Source: an uncultured Bacteroidales bacterium
Lineage (GTDB): Bacteria; Bacteroidota; Bacteroidia; Bacteroidales; Paludibacteraceae
Direction of reading: 5' to 3'
DNA: 64,000 nt
NCBI GenBank assembly: GCA_903911085.1
Contig: CAIWCC010000079.1
Coordinates: 1 to 64,000 of the forward strand
A program made the position numbers and the translations under genes. The notes below the pieces were generated by a model. That model had not been told where the DNA came from and did no database searches. It saw nothing but the letters and a program-made list of their open reading frames with translations. Positions 1 to 8,545 of the stretch are shown here, in pieces. Numbering within the stretch: the stretch's first letter is position 1; each line of letters opens with the position of its first letter.

Positions 1-346
1 AAACACAAAAGTTTTCTACGCATACTTCACTCCATTTTTCGGCTCACCAGACGATGTCAGTCCAATGCGAGATTCGGACAGATTGGTAACACGCACATTT
101 TCAACAATATAAAATTTGATGTTTTTTTGTCATGTACTAAATTATTTTAATTACTTTATCACCGAAAAGTAACTTATTTGTAATAACGATAGGTTAATTT
201 TACAATGGAATTTAAATATAAGAGAGCTTGTGTTAAATGGCGTGTTGTGGTGATATTGAATATGTGAAACACATTAGCTTTTTCTCAAAATGAAGTTCTA
301 TTGGAATGATAAAATATAATAGTATAAATAAATAAAAAAGAAAAAA
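1..346. other. Intergenic, no confident gene
   Basis: AT-rich stretch before the first gene. Bases 16-132 on the minus strand are open for 37 codons and end in a stop. The composition is less AT-rich than what follows, so this could be the tail of a decayed gene, but I do not recognise it. No clear promoter or terminator is seen. Confidence 0.4.
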
Positions 347-598
347 ATGGAAGTTGAAATAAAATTAGAGCAGCTGAAAAATGAGCGCGATGAATATGTT
401 AATAGGATAATCTCTGACTCTTTAAACCTTTGTGTTGCCGAGTCAAAAGCCTATACACTTAAAAATATCAATTCATTACAAAATGTAGTAAGTACTCGAT
501 TTAGTCGAATAAAGAATAATTATGGTAAGGTGTTTTCTGCCATTTTTAATGGCAACCAGATTACTGTAACAAGGTATGAAGATGAAGTTGTAAGATAA
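347..598 (+). CDS. Small hypothetical protein, 83 aa
   Basis: An 83-residue, mostly helical, charged protein without signal peptide or membrane segment, so probably cytoplasmic. It begins with an ATG preceded by an A-rich stretch (about 331-346), the usual translation-initiation context in Bacteroidota. It stands alone, with no gene for 500 bases downstream and a hairpin terminator at 729-760. I do not recognise a family. The N-terminal 25 residues (E/K/R-rich) could form a short coiled coil. It is believed real because of its isolated position, start context and downstream terminator. Confidence 0.55.
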   Translation: MEVEIKLEQLKNERDEYVNRIISDSLNLCVAESKAYTLKNINSLQNVVSTRFSRIKNNYGKVFSAIFNGNQITVTRYEDEVVR

Positions 599-728
599 CT
601 TCAATTGATAAAAAATATATCATGCTAATCAAATTTTTGTGGATTTCAAAATCTGAATTTATTTAGTAAAAAATAGTTTCACTAAATGATTTATTACCTA
701 AATTATGATACCCAATTTATCCAATATT

Positions 729-760
729 AAAATCCGAAACAAATCTTTGTTTCGGATTTT
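729..760 (+). terminator. Hairpin terminator
   Basis: A 12-base perfect stem (729-740 with 749-760) encloses an 8-base loop, and A/T runs flank both sides. It lies downstream of the 83-aa ORF and could work in either direction. Confidence 0.7.
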
Positions 761-856
761 AATTTCTCAGATTCGTAATGAATAATACATATTCTTGAAA
801 CCAAGAAACATTACTTTTGTGATATTATTTATTGTTTCATTCTATATACTTATTTT

Positions 857-961
857 ATGAAAACAACCGAGGCTAATGATTCTATTACAACATTGTATAT
901 GGTTAAATCAATTATTATCAGATTGATAGTTTTTCTGATTATCTATTTCTGTTTTGTGTGA
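857..961 (+). CDS. Possible 34-aa membrane peptide
   Basis: ATG to TGA ORF of 34 codons whose second half is strongly hydrophobic (Ile/Leu/Val/Phe), resembling one membrane span. A TACTTTTG element at 812-819 could be its -7 promoter site, although no convincing -33 element sits at the right distance. There is no homology I recognise. It could equally be chance in AT-rich DNA. Confidence 0.28.
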   Translation: MKTTEANDSITTLYMVKSIIIRLIVFLIIYFCFV

Positions 962-1107
962 TTGGCATGCAAAAGCATTTAATTTCAATGACTTCAGTTT
1001 TACGATACTATAGGGATAAATGCGTTTGAATTGTTGAAGTGTAAAGAAAATAAGATTTTTGGAGTGACCGAAAACAAAAATGCATTAAACCTCACTCTTC
1101 TACGATT

Positions 1108-1791
1108 CTATTCTTCAAAGCAATATCCATATCCAAGTCGTGTAACTATATTTTTATCGTACTGACCTATTTTACGTCTTAATCGAGTGATATTTACATC
1201 AATAGTTCTGTCCAGTACACAAACTTCCGACGACCAGATACGTGTTAGAATTTCGTCTCTGGTAAATAACCGATTTTTATTTTCCAAAAACAATTTTAGG
1301 ATCTCAAATTCTTTCTTTGTAAATGATACTTCTTTGTTGTCAACCAGTACTTTTTTGTTTGTTAATTGCATTTCAAGTGTTTCGTACCATAAACTCTCAA
1401 TTGTTTTCACTTTTGCTGTTTCTGCTCTTCTAATCACCACTTTTACACGCGCAAGCACTTCTCTAATTGAAAAAGGTTTATTGATATAATCCTCGGCACC
1501 AAGCGTAAACCCCGTTAGTCTATCATTCTCGCTGTCTCTTGCAGTAAGAAAAATTATGGATACCGAAGCTGTATTTGGTTTCTCACGCAAAGTGCGCGCC
1601 ATTCTGAAGCCTGACATTTCGCCCATCATTACATCCAATAAAAGTAAATTGTACTTACTAATATCTTTCTTTAAAGCTTCCTCGGCTGAATATGCTACAT
1701 CGACCAAATAACCCTCAGATTCTAAGTTGAATTGAAGAATTTCGCATAAATCTTCTTCGTCATCAACAACCAAAATACGATATGGATTCAT
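1108..1791 (-). CDS. OmpR-family response regulator
   Basis: A 227-residue two-component response regulator. The N-terminal receiver domain (about 1-120) has the acidic pair D10/D11, phospho-acceptor D53 (LLLLDVMM), T83 and K105 (NKPF), all canonical. The C-terminal winged-helix domain (about 130-227) has the OmpR/PhoB pattern, including FTRDEILTRIW and DRTIDVNITRLRRKIG, so it should bind DNA as a dimer on direct repeats. No sensor kinase adjoins it, so it is an orphan in this window. Upstream (1816-1861) are TGTAA repeats 22 bases apart that also occur, at 11-base spacing, before the next gene. This suggests autoregulation and control of the neighbour. The ligand or signal is unknown. Confidence 0.93.
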   Translation of the reverse strand: MNPYRILVVDDEEDLCEILQFNLESEGYLVDVAYSAEEALKKDISKYNLLLLDVMMGEMSGFRMARTLREKPNTASVSIIFLTARDSENDRLTGFTLGAEDYINKPFSIREVLARVKVVIRRAETAKVKTIESLWYETLEMQLTNKKVLVDNKEVSFTKKEFEILKLFLENKNRLFTRDEILTRIWSSEVCVLDRTIDVNITRLRRKIGQYDKNIVTRLGYGYCFEE

Positions 1792-1815
1792 AATTTGTTA
1801 ATTGTTATTTTATTG

Positions 1816-1861
1816 CAAAGTAACTAATATATTATTACAGATTTATGTAGATGATGTTACA
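1816..1861 (-). promoter_or_regulatory. TGTAA repeats and -7 element before response regulator
   Basis: On the minus strand, TGTAA begins at 1861 and again at 1839 (22 bases apart). The -7 element TTACTTTG has its TTTG at 1819-1816, 20 bases after the second repeat. A TAACAT pair 11 bases apart overlaps the distal repeat. The gene at 2296 has the same proximal element at the same 20-base distance. This fits an OmpR/PhoB-type operator, by inference. Confidence 0.55.
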
Positions 1862-1901
1862 AAAATGTTATGACTAAGTTTTTTTCTATTACCACTAACT
1901 A

Positions 1902-1936
1902 AAAAGAGACAAATCTTTATTGGATTTGTCTCTTTT
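1902..1936 (-). terminator. Hairpin terminator
   Basis: A 14-base perfect stem (1902-1915 with 1923-1936) followed on the minus strand by a T-run. It ends the transcript of the 1958-2296 gene before the divergent regulatory region of the response regulator. Confidence 0.8.
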
Positions 1937-1957
1937 GTAATCGTATTGTTAAGGTAA

Positions 1958-2296
1958 TTAGCGTTGTTGCAATTTTACTTTCAAATTTTGCGCATTACTC
2001 AAATCCAAGTCTAAAGTTTGATCTTTGTATGAAATCATGCTAATTTTAAGTTTGCATTTACCTGTACATAAATTAGATATTGAAAAATTACCATCCAAAT
2101 CACTGTAAACTTTTTGACCATTAACAGTAATTACTGCACCTGCTAAAGTTTCGTTTGTAAGATTGTCGGACACTATGCCACGCAACAATGTTGTTTGTTC
2201 TTGTATGTCTACTTTAGGTTCGGGTTTGGGTGCAGCCGAAATGCTCAATGACATAAATACTAAGGAAATAATTGAAAAAAACAATACTTTTTTCAT
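1958..2296 (-). CDS. Secreted carboxypeptidase-regulatory-like domain protein
   Basis: A 112-residue exported protein. Residues 1-21 are a signal peptide (KK, then hydrophobic, ending SISAAP). The rest matches the CarboxypepD_reg-like beta-sandwich: RGIVSDN, then AGAVITVNG, SDLDGNFSI and ISYKDQTLDLDL. In Bacteroidota this fold usually forms the N-terminal plug extension of TonB-dependent receptors. Here it stands alone with no receptor domain, so its role is unclear; it may be a periplasmic or outer-membrane-associated binding module. The TGTAA repeats 11 bases apart upstream suggest control by the adjacent OmpR-type regulator. Confidence 0.8.
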   Translation of the reverse strand: MKKVLFFSIISLVFMSLSISAAPKPEPKVDIQEQTTLLRGIVSDNLTNETLAGAVITVNGQKVYSDLDGNFSISNLCTGKCKLKISMISYKDQTLDLDLSNAQNLKVKLQQR

Positions 2297-2346
2297 TGCT
2301 GTATTTGTTATTTGTTTATACTCTTTTTTGTTCTTGTATTACGTTG

Positions 2347-2381
2347 CAAAGTAATATGATTGATATTACAGACAGATTACA
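2347..2381 (-). promoter_or_regulatory. 11-base TGTAA repeats and -7 element
   Basis: On the minus strand, TGTAA begins at 2381 and 2370 (exactly 11 bases apart). TTACTTTG follows with TTTG at 2350-2347, 20 bases after the second repeat. The proximal geometry is the same as before the response-regulator gene. An 11-base repeat is the usual OmpR/PhoB half-site spacing. Confidence 0.55.
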
Positions 2382-2451
2382 AAGTATATACGTTTTGGTG
2401 AAAATGCTGTGAATTTTATTGCGTTTTTTGTAATATCGCTTGGTGGCAGAA

Positions 2452-2925
2452 TTAATACTGCTTTTCGGAAATTAGTTTTCCTTTTTCATCCCACATAAAC
2501 CATTTACCCGACTTTTTACCATCGCTGTAATGCATTTCATAGCGCATAATTCCCGAATCGTCCCACACATGCCAAGTACCGTTTTTTTTATTGCTGCGGT
2601 ATTCGGCTTCGGCAACCAGCATTCCAGCTTCGTTATATGTTCTCCAAATTCCGTGAAATTCTCCATTGCGATATGCTCGAACTTCATTGGGTTTCCCATT
2701 AGCAAAGTACACAATATAAGCACCTTCAGGTTTACCGTTGAGTAAATTTATTTCTAGTTTTATCGACCCATTAGCAAAATTTTCTTTGTATTCTCCACTG
2801 TATAACTTTGTTTGTGTGGAATCCGAAAAAAATAATCCTTCAATTTGAATCACTTTATTCGATTGTGCTTGTAGTGAAATTTGCGAGAAAATTACAAGTA
2901 GTAAGAAGATGATTAACTTTTGCAT
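2452..2925 (-). CDS. Secreted MORN-repeat protein (YwqK-like)
   Basis: A 157-residue protein with a clear signal peptide (residues 1-20, ending SLQAQS), followed by about five MORN_2-type repeats. These are recognised by recurring N/D-G-x-x-x-G/E and G-x-W/Y-x-x-Y/W patterns (NGKPEGAYIVYFANG, NGEFHGIWRTYNEAG, NKKNGTWHVWDDSG, GKKSGKWFMWDEKG). Proteins of this type in Bacteroidota are often labelled toxin-antitoxin YwqK family antitoxin, but no toxin is adjacent and the signal peptide makes an antitoxin role unlikely. A single TGTAA sits 30 bases before its TATTTTTG -7 element, which resembles the two neighbouring promoters. Confidence 0.8.
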   Translation of the reverse strand: MQKLIIFLLLVIFSQISLQAQSNKVIQIEGLFFSDSTQTKLYSGEYKENFANGSIKLEINLLNGKPEGAYIVYFANGKPNEVRAYRNGEFHGIWRTYNEAGMLVAEAEYRSNKKNGTWHVWDDSGIMRYEMHYSDGKKSGKWFMWDEKGKLISEKQY

Positions 2926-3074
2926 ATTGATAATTTTTTATTTTAATGTCATAATTCCATGCAAAAATAAAGGTTTTCTATTACAGACTTATTCCAAAGA
3001 TATTATGTTTTGTTTAAAAAATATTTCGATGATTTGTGAGTCTTCAACTAGTTTTGATGTATTACCAAAACAAA

Positions 3075-3104
3075 AAAAAGGCCATCTTTTCAGATAGCCT
3101 TTTT
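3075..3104 (-). terminator. Hairpin terminator
   Basis: A stem of about 12 pairs with one mismatch (3075-3086 with 3093-3104) has A-runs and T-runs at its base. It sits just downstream of the 3134-4648 gene and before the promoter of the MORN gene. Confidence 0.7.
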
Positions 3105-3133
3105 GTGAAATTGACAATAATTCCTTTCAATAT

Positions 3134-4648
3134 TTATTGATGTTCAGTTCTTAATAAATCGTTTACAGTTTTCACTGGATTGAATGTTTCGATTGGCACT
3201 TCCACAAAGATGGTATTCCAGTCGCTCATGGCTCCGTTCCAAAGTCCTGGAAGTTCCAATGCTTTTAATTCTTTACCGCTCTTGGATTTCAACGATATAA
3301 AGCCAGTTTTTTTGTCTACGTGATTCAACAAATTGAATTTTTCGCCACGGTAATTTCTGATACCACAGACCAAATCTACTGGGTTGAAATGCGTTGAACC
3401 AAGCATTTTTTCTTTGTCGGCTGGGTTGTTCATGTTTATTTGCGAGCTTTCCAAAATTTGTGGCGACACAGTTCCATCACTGTTAACCGTTAAGAATGGA
3501 CCTCCGCCCGGCTCTCCAATATTTTTTACCATACCACATACACGCATTGGGCGATTTAGTTTTGCTATCAAATACTTTCTTAATTCAACCTGCAACAATG
3601 AATGAGCTTCGGAATTGTGATTGTTTAACCTCACTTCGCAAAATTGATTGATAATTTCAAGTTTGGCATGCGAAATGTTTTCGTTTTCCAATTCGTGCAA
3701 GTATGAAAATGCTTGTGTTTGAAGATTTACCAAAATGCCAGCAATAAGTTTTTTATAAGTTACTGTGATGTCTTTCATTGCATCTGGCACCACATTGTCT
3801 ATGTTTTTTATAAATACCACATCGCCTTGCAGGTCGTTGAGGTTTTCGATTAGTGCACCATGTCCACCTGGGCGGAAAAGTAATTCGCCTTTATCGCGGA
3901 ATGGTTGGTTGTCAGCATCAGCTGCTATTGTATCGGTCGATGGTTTTTGTTCCGAAAAGCTAACGTTGTATTGTACGGCATAATTTTTCTCGTATTGTGT
4001 CAGCGATTCGTTCAAATGTTTTTCGAACAATGAACGATGTTCCTTGGATACTGTAAAATGAATATTTACTTTGCCATCGGCGTTTGCATATAGAGCACCC
4101 TCTACTAAGTGCTCTTGCGTTGGAGTGCGTTTTTCGTCGGCGTATGAGTGAAATTTCAACAATCCTTTTGGTAATAAGCCGTAATTTAAACCTTTATCCG
4201 ATAATAGATTTTCTACTATTGGCTTGTATTGCTTCTCTGAAACAAGTGTTTCAATGTTTTTACCATTGTTTTTTAAACAAGCTTCATTCAAATCATTATA
4301 AAATGCAAAATTATTTATTTCGTCGAAAAATTTATTTTCAAAAGCATTTTTTGGTTCATTGTTTTGACCTTCTAAAAATTCAAAAAGATCTTTGAACATT
4401 CGACTTGCAGCGCCCGATGCTGGTACAAATTTGATGATGTTGGTTCCTTTTTGCAAATACTGTTCCCATTGTTCAATAAATGTGGGAATTTCTGTCTCTG
4501 TCACACACACAATTCCATTGCCAGGTTCGGCAGCACTGCGAATTTCCAAATATGGAAAACCAGTAACAAACGATTTTAGTTGGTCCTCAATTTGTTGGTT
4601 AGAAATACCCCTTTTTTGCAAGATAATCTCATCAGATGATGTAAGCAT
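3134..4648 (-). CDS. DUF4301 family protein
   Basis: A 504-residue cytoplasmic protein of the DUF4301 family, widespread in Bacteroidales. It is recognised by the diagnostic KFVPASGAASRMFK stretch (about 73-86) and by RPGGHGALIENL (259-270). The glycine-rich second motif followed by a conserved NDL resembles the nucleotide-binding loop of UDP-sugar pyrophosphorylase-like nucleotidyltransferases, so an NDP-sugar or related nucleotidyltransfer activity is plausible but not established. No signal peptide or membrane span. It is a single gene with its own terminator at 3075-3104. Full length for the family. Confidence 0.88.
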   Translation of the reverse strand: MLTSSDEIILQKRGISNQQIEDQLKSFVTGFPYLEIRSAAEPGNGIVCVTETEIPTFIEQWEQYLQKGTNIIKFVPASGAASRMFKDLFEFLEGQNNEPKNAFENKFFDEINNFAFYNDLNEACLKNNGKNIETLVSEKQYKPIVENLLSDKGLNYGLLPKGLLKFHSYADEKRTPTQEHLVEGALYANADGKVNIHFTVSKEHRSLFEKHLNESLTQYEKNYAVQYNVSFSEQKPSTDTIAADADNQPFRDKGELLFRPGGHGALIENLNDLQGDVVFIKNIDNVVPDAMKDITVTYKKLIAGILVNLQTQAFSYLHELENENISHAKLEIINQFCEVRLNNHNSEAHSLLQVELRKYLIAKLNRPMRVCGMVKNIGEPGGGPFLTVNSDGTVSPQILESSQINMNNPADKEKMLGSTHFNPVDLVCGIRNYRGEKFNLLNHVDKKTGFISLKSKSGKELKALELPGLWNGAMSDWNTIFVEVPIETFNPVKTVNDLLRTEHQ

Positions 4649-4716
4649 AATGATAGTTTTTTATTATTTGTTTTTGATTTTTAGTGTGTTATATGTGGTT
4701 GGTGAATAGTCGTTTA

Positions 4717-5763
4717 CTATTCTCCTAATTGTTTTTTTATAATTACGTTGTCTTTTTTACGTTGCCCTAATTCATTGATATATTCCATTATTCGCATATA
4801 ATTTTTGAACTCAGCAAATGGAGATTCACACATAAAATTATAGGATTGAGTGGCGTAGTCAATTGCTTTGTCGAGATCTCCAGTTATTTCGTAGGCTATT
4901 GCAATGTTGTTGGTGGCATAACCTTTGGTAGCAATATTCTTGGTTTTATCCAATGCTTTTTTCCAACAATCAATGGCGGCAGTCCAGTTTTTTACATATA
5001 CCGAATCCATTCCTTGTTTCATCAATTTATTCTTTGAATCAAAAAAATATCGATCAACTTTTTCCCAATACGGTACAAAACGATTAACTGATTTTTGACC
5101 TACATTTAACGCACCATCAATCAATCCATCTTTTCTGTTTGGCAATTCGTTCAAACCTTTTTTTCGGAAATAAGATTCTGCTTCCCAAAAAACAGTATCG
5201 TTAAATTGAATGGTTGTGGCGTTGGATTTATTTGGATAATGAATGCTCCATGAGGTTTCATATTTAACCTCAAAAGTTGATAAATAACTGCCAGCATCAT
5301 TCAAATAATACTCTGAAATTTCATCGTTTACCTTAATTTTGTCGAGCGACAGTATTGCATCTGCATGATTTGATGAGCAGAGTTTTTTTACATCTTCACT
5401 ATTTAATTTGTTGATGCTAGTGAAATTTTTACTCGTATTAATTGAGTTTGGCAATAAAAGAACTGATGAGAAAAAGTTTTTTTCATCCATATCTTCAGTT
5501 AATGCGCCTAAACAAAAAATTGAAAGACTGTCGGTAATTACATCAATGTTCTTAGGTTTTTCGTTAGTTAGCAAAGTTTTATGACCATAATCGGACGGTT
5601 GCGTAACGGAATTGTTTACAATAAGTAGTCTTTTTGCTTCAGGTTCAAAAGCAACTTTTGCTGGTCGTAATACATCAAGTGATGTGTAAAGAAGCTTATT
5701 ACAGGATGTTAGGAAAACACTTCCAAAAGCCAGTAAAATGATTTTTAGTTTGTATGTTTTCAT
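4717..5763 (-). CDS. DUF6340 lipoprotein with TPR-like C-terminus
   Basis: A 348-residue lipoprotein. Residues 1-21 form a lipoprotein signal with lipobox FLTSC (Cys21). The early motif VAFEPEAKRLLIVNNS and the overall layout match DUF6340, found in Bacteroidales. Residues about 258-320 contain a TPR-like helical pair (WTAAIDCWKKAL, then ATNNIAIAYEITGDLDKAIDYATQSY). Such proteins are probably periplasm-facing or surface lipoproteins. Function unknown. It lies between DUF4301 and the MBL hydrolase on the same strand, with gaps of about 70 and 46 bases, so co-transcription is possible. Confidence 0.82.
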   Translation of the reverse strand: MKTYKLKIILLAFGSVFLTSCNKLLYTSLDVLRPAKVAFEPEAKRLLIVNNSVTQPSDYGHKTLLTNEKPKNIDVITDSLSIFCLGALTEDMDEKNFFSSVLLLPNSINTSKNFTSINKLNSEDVKKLCSSNHADAILSLDKIKVNDEISEYYLNDAGSYLSTFEVKYETSWSIHYPNKSNATTIQFNDTVFWEAESYFRKKGLNELPNRKDGLIDGALNVGQKSVNRFVPYWEKVDRYFFDSKNKLMKQGMDSVYVKNWTAAIDCWKKALDKTKNIATKGYATNNIAIAYEITGDLDKAIDYATQSYNFMCESPFAEFKNYMRIMEYINELGQRKKDNVIIKKQLGE

Positions 5764-5809
5764 ATTATGATTATTTGTTGTTAAAATATTATTTGTTGTA
5801 AATGAGTAA

Positions 5810-6550
5810 TTATATTTTTAAACCATCGTAAGCCATGAAAATATTTTCAGGTAAAAGTTTGTCAATCTCGTCATGTAAACCCAAATCATGACTTATATGA
5901 GTAAAATATGTTTTTTTAGCTCCAACTTTTTTAGCAATTTCTAATGCTTCATCTAGCGTAATGTGTGAAATGTGAGAATTCATTCTAAGAGCATTTATTA
6001 CTAAAACATCAAGATTTTGAAGTTGTTCAATAGATTCGTTCGATATTGTTTTTACATCAGTGAGATACGCATAATCACCAATTCTAAAACCCAAAATTGG
6101 TAATAATGCATGCATTATTCTTATAGGTTGAACTATTGTATTTTGGATATAAAATTCATTTTCATCAATAATGTTTAATTTAATAAGTGGTACACCAGGA
6201 TATTTATAATCGCCAAAACAATAAGGCATATTCCGTTGAATGACATTCAAAACCTTTTTTTCTGCATAAATTTGCGCTTCGCCAAGTGGTCGCACATCGT
6301 CGAGTCCCCCAACGTGATCGTAATGTTCGTGAGTAAGCAAAATAGCCGAAAGTTCTTCAATATTATGCTTTAACAATTGCTGACGAAGATCGGGGCCGCA
6401 ATCAATCAAAATCTTTGTATCGTCCACCGAAATTAAAACAGATGCTCGCAATCTGTTGTCTTTTGGGTTGCTCGAATTACAAACCTTGCATTTACACCCT
6501 ATCTGTGGCACGCCAGTCGATGTTCCTGTGCCCAAAAAAAGTAATTCCAT
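5810..6550 (-). CDS. MBL-fold metal-dependent hydrolase (PhnP/RNase Z-like)
   Basis: A 246-residue metallo-beta-lactamase-fold hydrolase of the PhnP-like branch. It starts MELLFLGTGTSTGVP, carries a Cys cluster C19-x-C21-x-x-C24 typical of this branch, the metal site HEHYDH at 74-79, D50, and a late THISHD motif. PhnP is a cyclic phosphodiesterase, and family members hydrolyse phosphodiester bonds; the substrate here is unknown. The metal ligands appear complete. It lies 54 bases after the rRNA methyltransferase gene on the same strand and is likely co-transcribed. No phn genes are nearby, so a carbon-phosphorus lyase role is not supported. Confidence 0.88.
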   Translation of the reverse strand: MELLFLGTGTSTGVPQIGCKCKVCNSSNPKDNRLRASVLISVDDTKILIDCGPDLRQQLLKHNIEELSAILLTHEHYDHVGGLDDVRPLGEAQIYAEKKVLNVIQRNMPYCFGDYKYPGVPLIKLNIIDENEFYIQNTIVQPIRIMHALLPILGFRIGDYAYLTDVKTISNESIEQLQNLDVLVINALRMNSHISHITLDEALEIAKKVGAKKTYFTHISHDLGLHDEIDKLLPENIFMAYDGLKI

Positions 6551-6604
6551 TTATATTTGTATTAATCATCAAACCCTTCAAACCTTCCAAACTTTTCAAT
6601 CTTT

Positions 6605-7951
6605 TCACCCTATTTTCATCCTAATCCTCCATTCATTAGGATAAAGATTATTGCATCTATTTCCTAAATTTTTAACCCAGCCTAAGGCTAGACCTTCGTA
6701 GCAAATCAGAACAAAACCACGATTGGTTTGGGTCAATTGAATAGCGTCTTTTCTTAAAAATGCAATTGCAGTTTTATAATCAACATCGATACTGTCAATT
6801 TGATTTCGATCAAGTTTTTTTGATAGAGCGCTACATGTTGATGGTATAAAGTCATTACCTTTCATTTCGCCAAGTAAAATTCCAGAATGCATACATTTTA
6901 AATGTTTATTTAATAATAAATAATCATTTAGAAGGTCTTTGTCATAGGCATTGATTTGATTGTTATCGTTAATTACAACCCACCTTTCAGGTTCAATTAA
7001 TGATAACGGTGAAGTTATTGTTTTATTTATCCCTTTTGTCGATTTTTTTGAATCATTTTTCTTTTTCAACGATTCAATAGTTAAACTCTTTTTTCTCAAA
7101 ACCGATAAGAAAAAACCTTCACCACGTGTTTTATGTGGATAAAATCGATATCCAAAATCTGTAGCGGTTATATCTGTGTTCTCCATTAAATTGAGAGTCA
7201 ATAGTTCTGCACCTAGTTCTTGGCAAATCCATTGCACATTTTCTTCGTTTTCTTTGCGATTAAAAGTACAAGTGCTATAAACCAAAACACCTTCAGTTTT
7301 AAGGGTTTCCCACACCGATGAAACTATTTCACGTTGACGTTCAGCGCATAAATTGACGTTATATTCCGACCATTCGTCAATAGCACCTGCATCTTTTCTA
7401 AACATTCCTTCGCCAGAACATGGCGCATCTATTACCACTGCATCAAAAAAAGCAGGTAATGCCTCAAAATCTTTTGCTTCGTTGTTGGTAACTACTACAT
7501 TAGGATTGCCCCATTTTATTAAGTTTTCGGCTAAAATGTAAGCTCGTGAACGAACAATTTCATTGCTCACCAACAATGCATTTTCTGGTAAAACTTGTGA
7601 GAGCAAAGTTGATTTTCCGCCAGGCGCTGCGCAAAGGTCGAGTACGTGATTAGCAGATGCAAAATGTTGTTTTACAGCTTGAAACAAGAACATTGAACTG
7701 GCTTCCTGAACGTAATATACACCAGCGTGGATAAGTGGGTCGGCAGTAAAAAGTGGTCGTTCTTTTAAATAATATCCATTGTCGCACCATGGAACTTTTT
7801 CGTCAGAAGGATGATAATTCACCTTGTCATTTACTCGAATACTTGTTGGGGGAACTTCTTCTAAAGCTTTTTCAAACATTTGAAATTCATCTCCTAAAAG
7901 TAATTTTGTCCTATTTACGAAGTCTTCGGGTAATATCATTTTTTTTGTCAA
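6605..7951 (-). CDS. rsmF: rRNA (cytosine-C5) methyltransferase, RsmF-like
   Basis: A 448-residue SAM-dependent RNA m5C methyltransferase of the NOL1/NOP2/Sun family. SAM motif I is LDLCAAPGGKST (105-115). Motif IV is DAPCSGEGMFRK (175-186), with the release cysteine C178. The catalytic cysteine is C228 in YSTCTF. An N-terminal RNA-binding part precedes the core, and about 170 C-terminal residues match the RsmF-type C-terminal extension (with ALGWVKNLGNRCNNLYPNEWRIR at the end). It is expected to methylate a cytosine in 16S rRNA. The exact position cannot be read from the sequence, so the symbol is by family resemblance. Complete, with all catalytic residues present. Confidence 0.9.
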   Translation of the reverse strand: MTKKMILPEDFVNRTKLLLGDEFQMFEKALEEVPPTSIRVNDKVNYHPSDEKVPWCDNGYYLKERPLFTADPLIHAGVYYVQEASSMFLFQAVKQHFASANHVLDLCAAPGGKSTLLSQVLPENALLVSNEIVRSRAYILAENLIKWGNPNVVVTNNEAKDFEALPAFFDAVVIDAPCSGEGMFRKDAGAIDEWSEYNVNLCAERQREIVSSVWETLKTEGVLVYSTCTFNRKENEENVQWICQELGAELLTLNLMENTDITATDFGYRFYPHKTRGEGFFLSVLRKKSLTIESLKKKNDSKKSTKGINKTITSPLSLIEPERWVVINDNNQINAYDKDLLNDYLLLNKHLKCMHSGILLGEMKGNDFIPSTCSALSKKLDRNQIDSIDVDYKTAIAFLRKDAIQLTQTNRGFVLICYEGLALGWVKNLGNRCNNLYPNEWRIRMKIG

Positions 7952-8005
7952 TAAAATCTTTTGAAATCCTAACTTTATTTTTTTTTGAAGCTGAAAAAAT
8001 ATAAA

Positions 8006-8428
8006 TTATAAAGCGTTTTTGATTTTTTCTATCATTTCAGCATATTCTAAATCTGTAGGATATGTTTTGTGTGGATTCATTTCAAATGTACCTCCAAATC
8101 CAAATTGTCCTTCATATTTGGGAACTAAGTGAAAATGAAGATGTGCTAATTTGTCGGAATATGCCCCATAATTGATTTTTGTAGCCGAAAATGCTTTTTT
8201 TATTGCTGTCGCCACTTGGCAAACATCAGCCATAAATTCGTTACGATTTGTTTCAGATAGTTCAAATAGCTCATTTACATGATCCTTATAAGCCACAACG
8301 CATCGACCAGGATGACTTTGTTCTTTAAAAAGAAATAGTGTTGACACGCTTAAATCGCAAATTTCAATCATTAAACTTTTTTGTAATTCGTTTCGTTGGC
8401 AATACAAGCAATCTATCGATTTATCCAT
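8006..8428 (-). CDS. HIT family (histidine triad) protein
   Basis: A 140-residue HIT-fold nucleotide hydrolase or transferase. The histidine triad is HLHFHLVPKY with H96, H98 and H100. An N-terminal CLYC (C7, C10) and H39 (SHPGR) fit the zinc-binding variant of the family. Known members hydrolyse nucleoside phosphoramidates or dinucleoside polyphosphates. Cytoplasmic, no signal peptide. It precedes the RsmF-like gene on the same strand with a gap of about 50 bases. The substrate is not assignable. Confidence 0.92.
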   Translation of the reverse strand: MDKSIDCLYCQRNELQKSLMIEICDLSVSTLFLFKEQSHPGRCVVAYKDHVNELFELSETNRNEFMADVCQVATAIKKAFSATKINYGAYSDKLAHLHFHLVPKYEGQFGFGGTFEMNPHKTYPTDLEYAEMIEKIKNAL

Positions 8429-8494
8429 TTTCTTATTCTTTTTTGTTAGTTTTTATATTTGTTGTTAATTGTTCAATCTCAATTTTCAAAAAGA

Positions 8495-8520
8495 AAGCAG
8501 TGAAATTTATATCACTGCTT
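8495..8520 (-). terminator. Hairpin terminator
   Basis: A 9-base perfect stem (8495-8503 with 8512-8520). It terminates the small DNA-binding protein gene upstream of the HIT gene. Confidence 0.7.
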
Positions 8521-8545
8521 CTTTGTTTTTGTTATTTATTTAAGT

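Larger units (their letters stand above)
599..1107. other. Intergenic region with terminator and a weak small ORF
   Basis: This holds the hairpin terminator at 729-760, a TACTTTTG match to the Bacteroidota -7 element at 812-819, and a 34-codon ORF at 857-961. Nothing else is recognisable up to the convergent end of the response-regulator gene at 1108. Confidence 0.5.

Noticed and set aside
16-132. 37-codon open stretch on the minus strand at the window's left edge
   Set aside because: It could be a gene remnant, but I recognise no family and no start codon can be shown.
2452-2925. Toxin-antitoxin system (YwqK-like antitoxin)
   Set aside because: The protein has a signal peptide and MORN repeats, and no toxin gene is adjacent.
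6560-6604. Short degenerate TTCAAAC-like repeats between the MBL and RsmF-like genes
   Set aside because: Only about five imperfect units in 45 bases; low complexity rather than a defined element.
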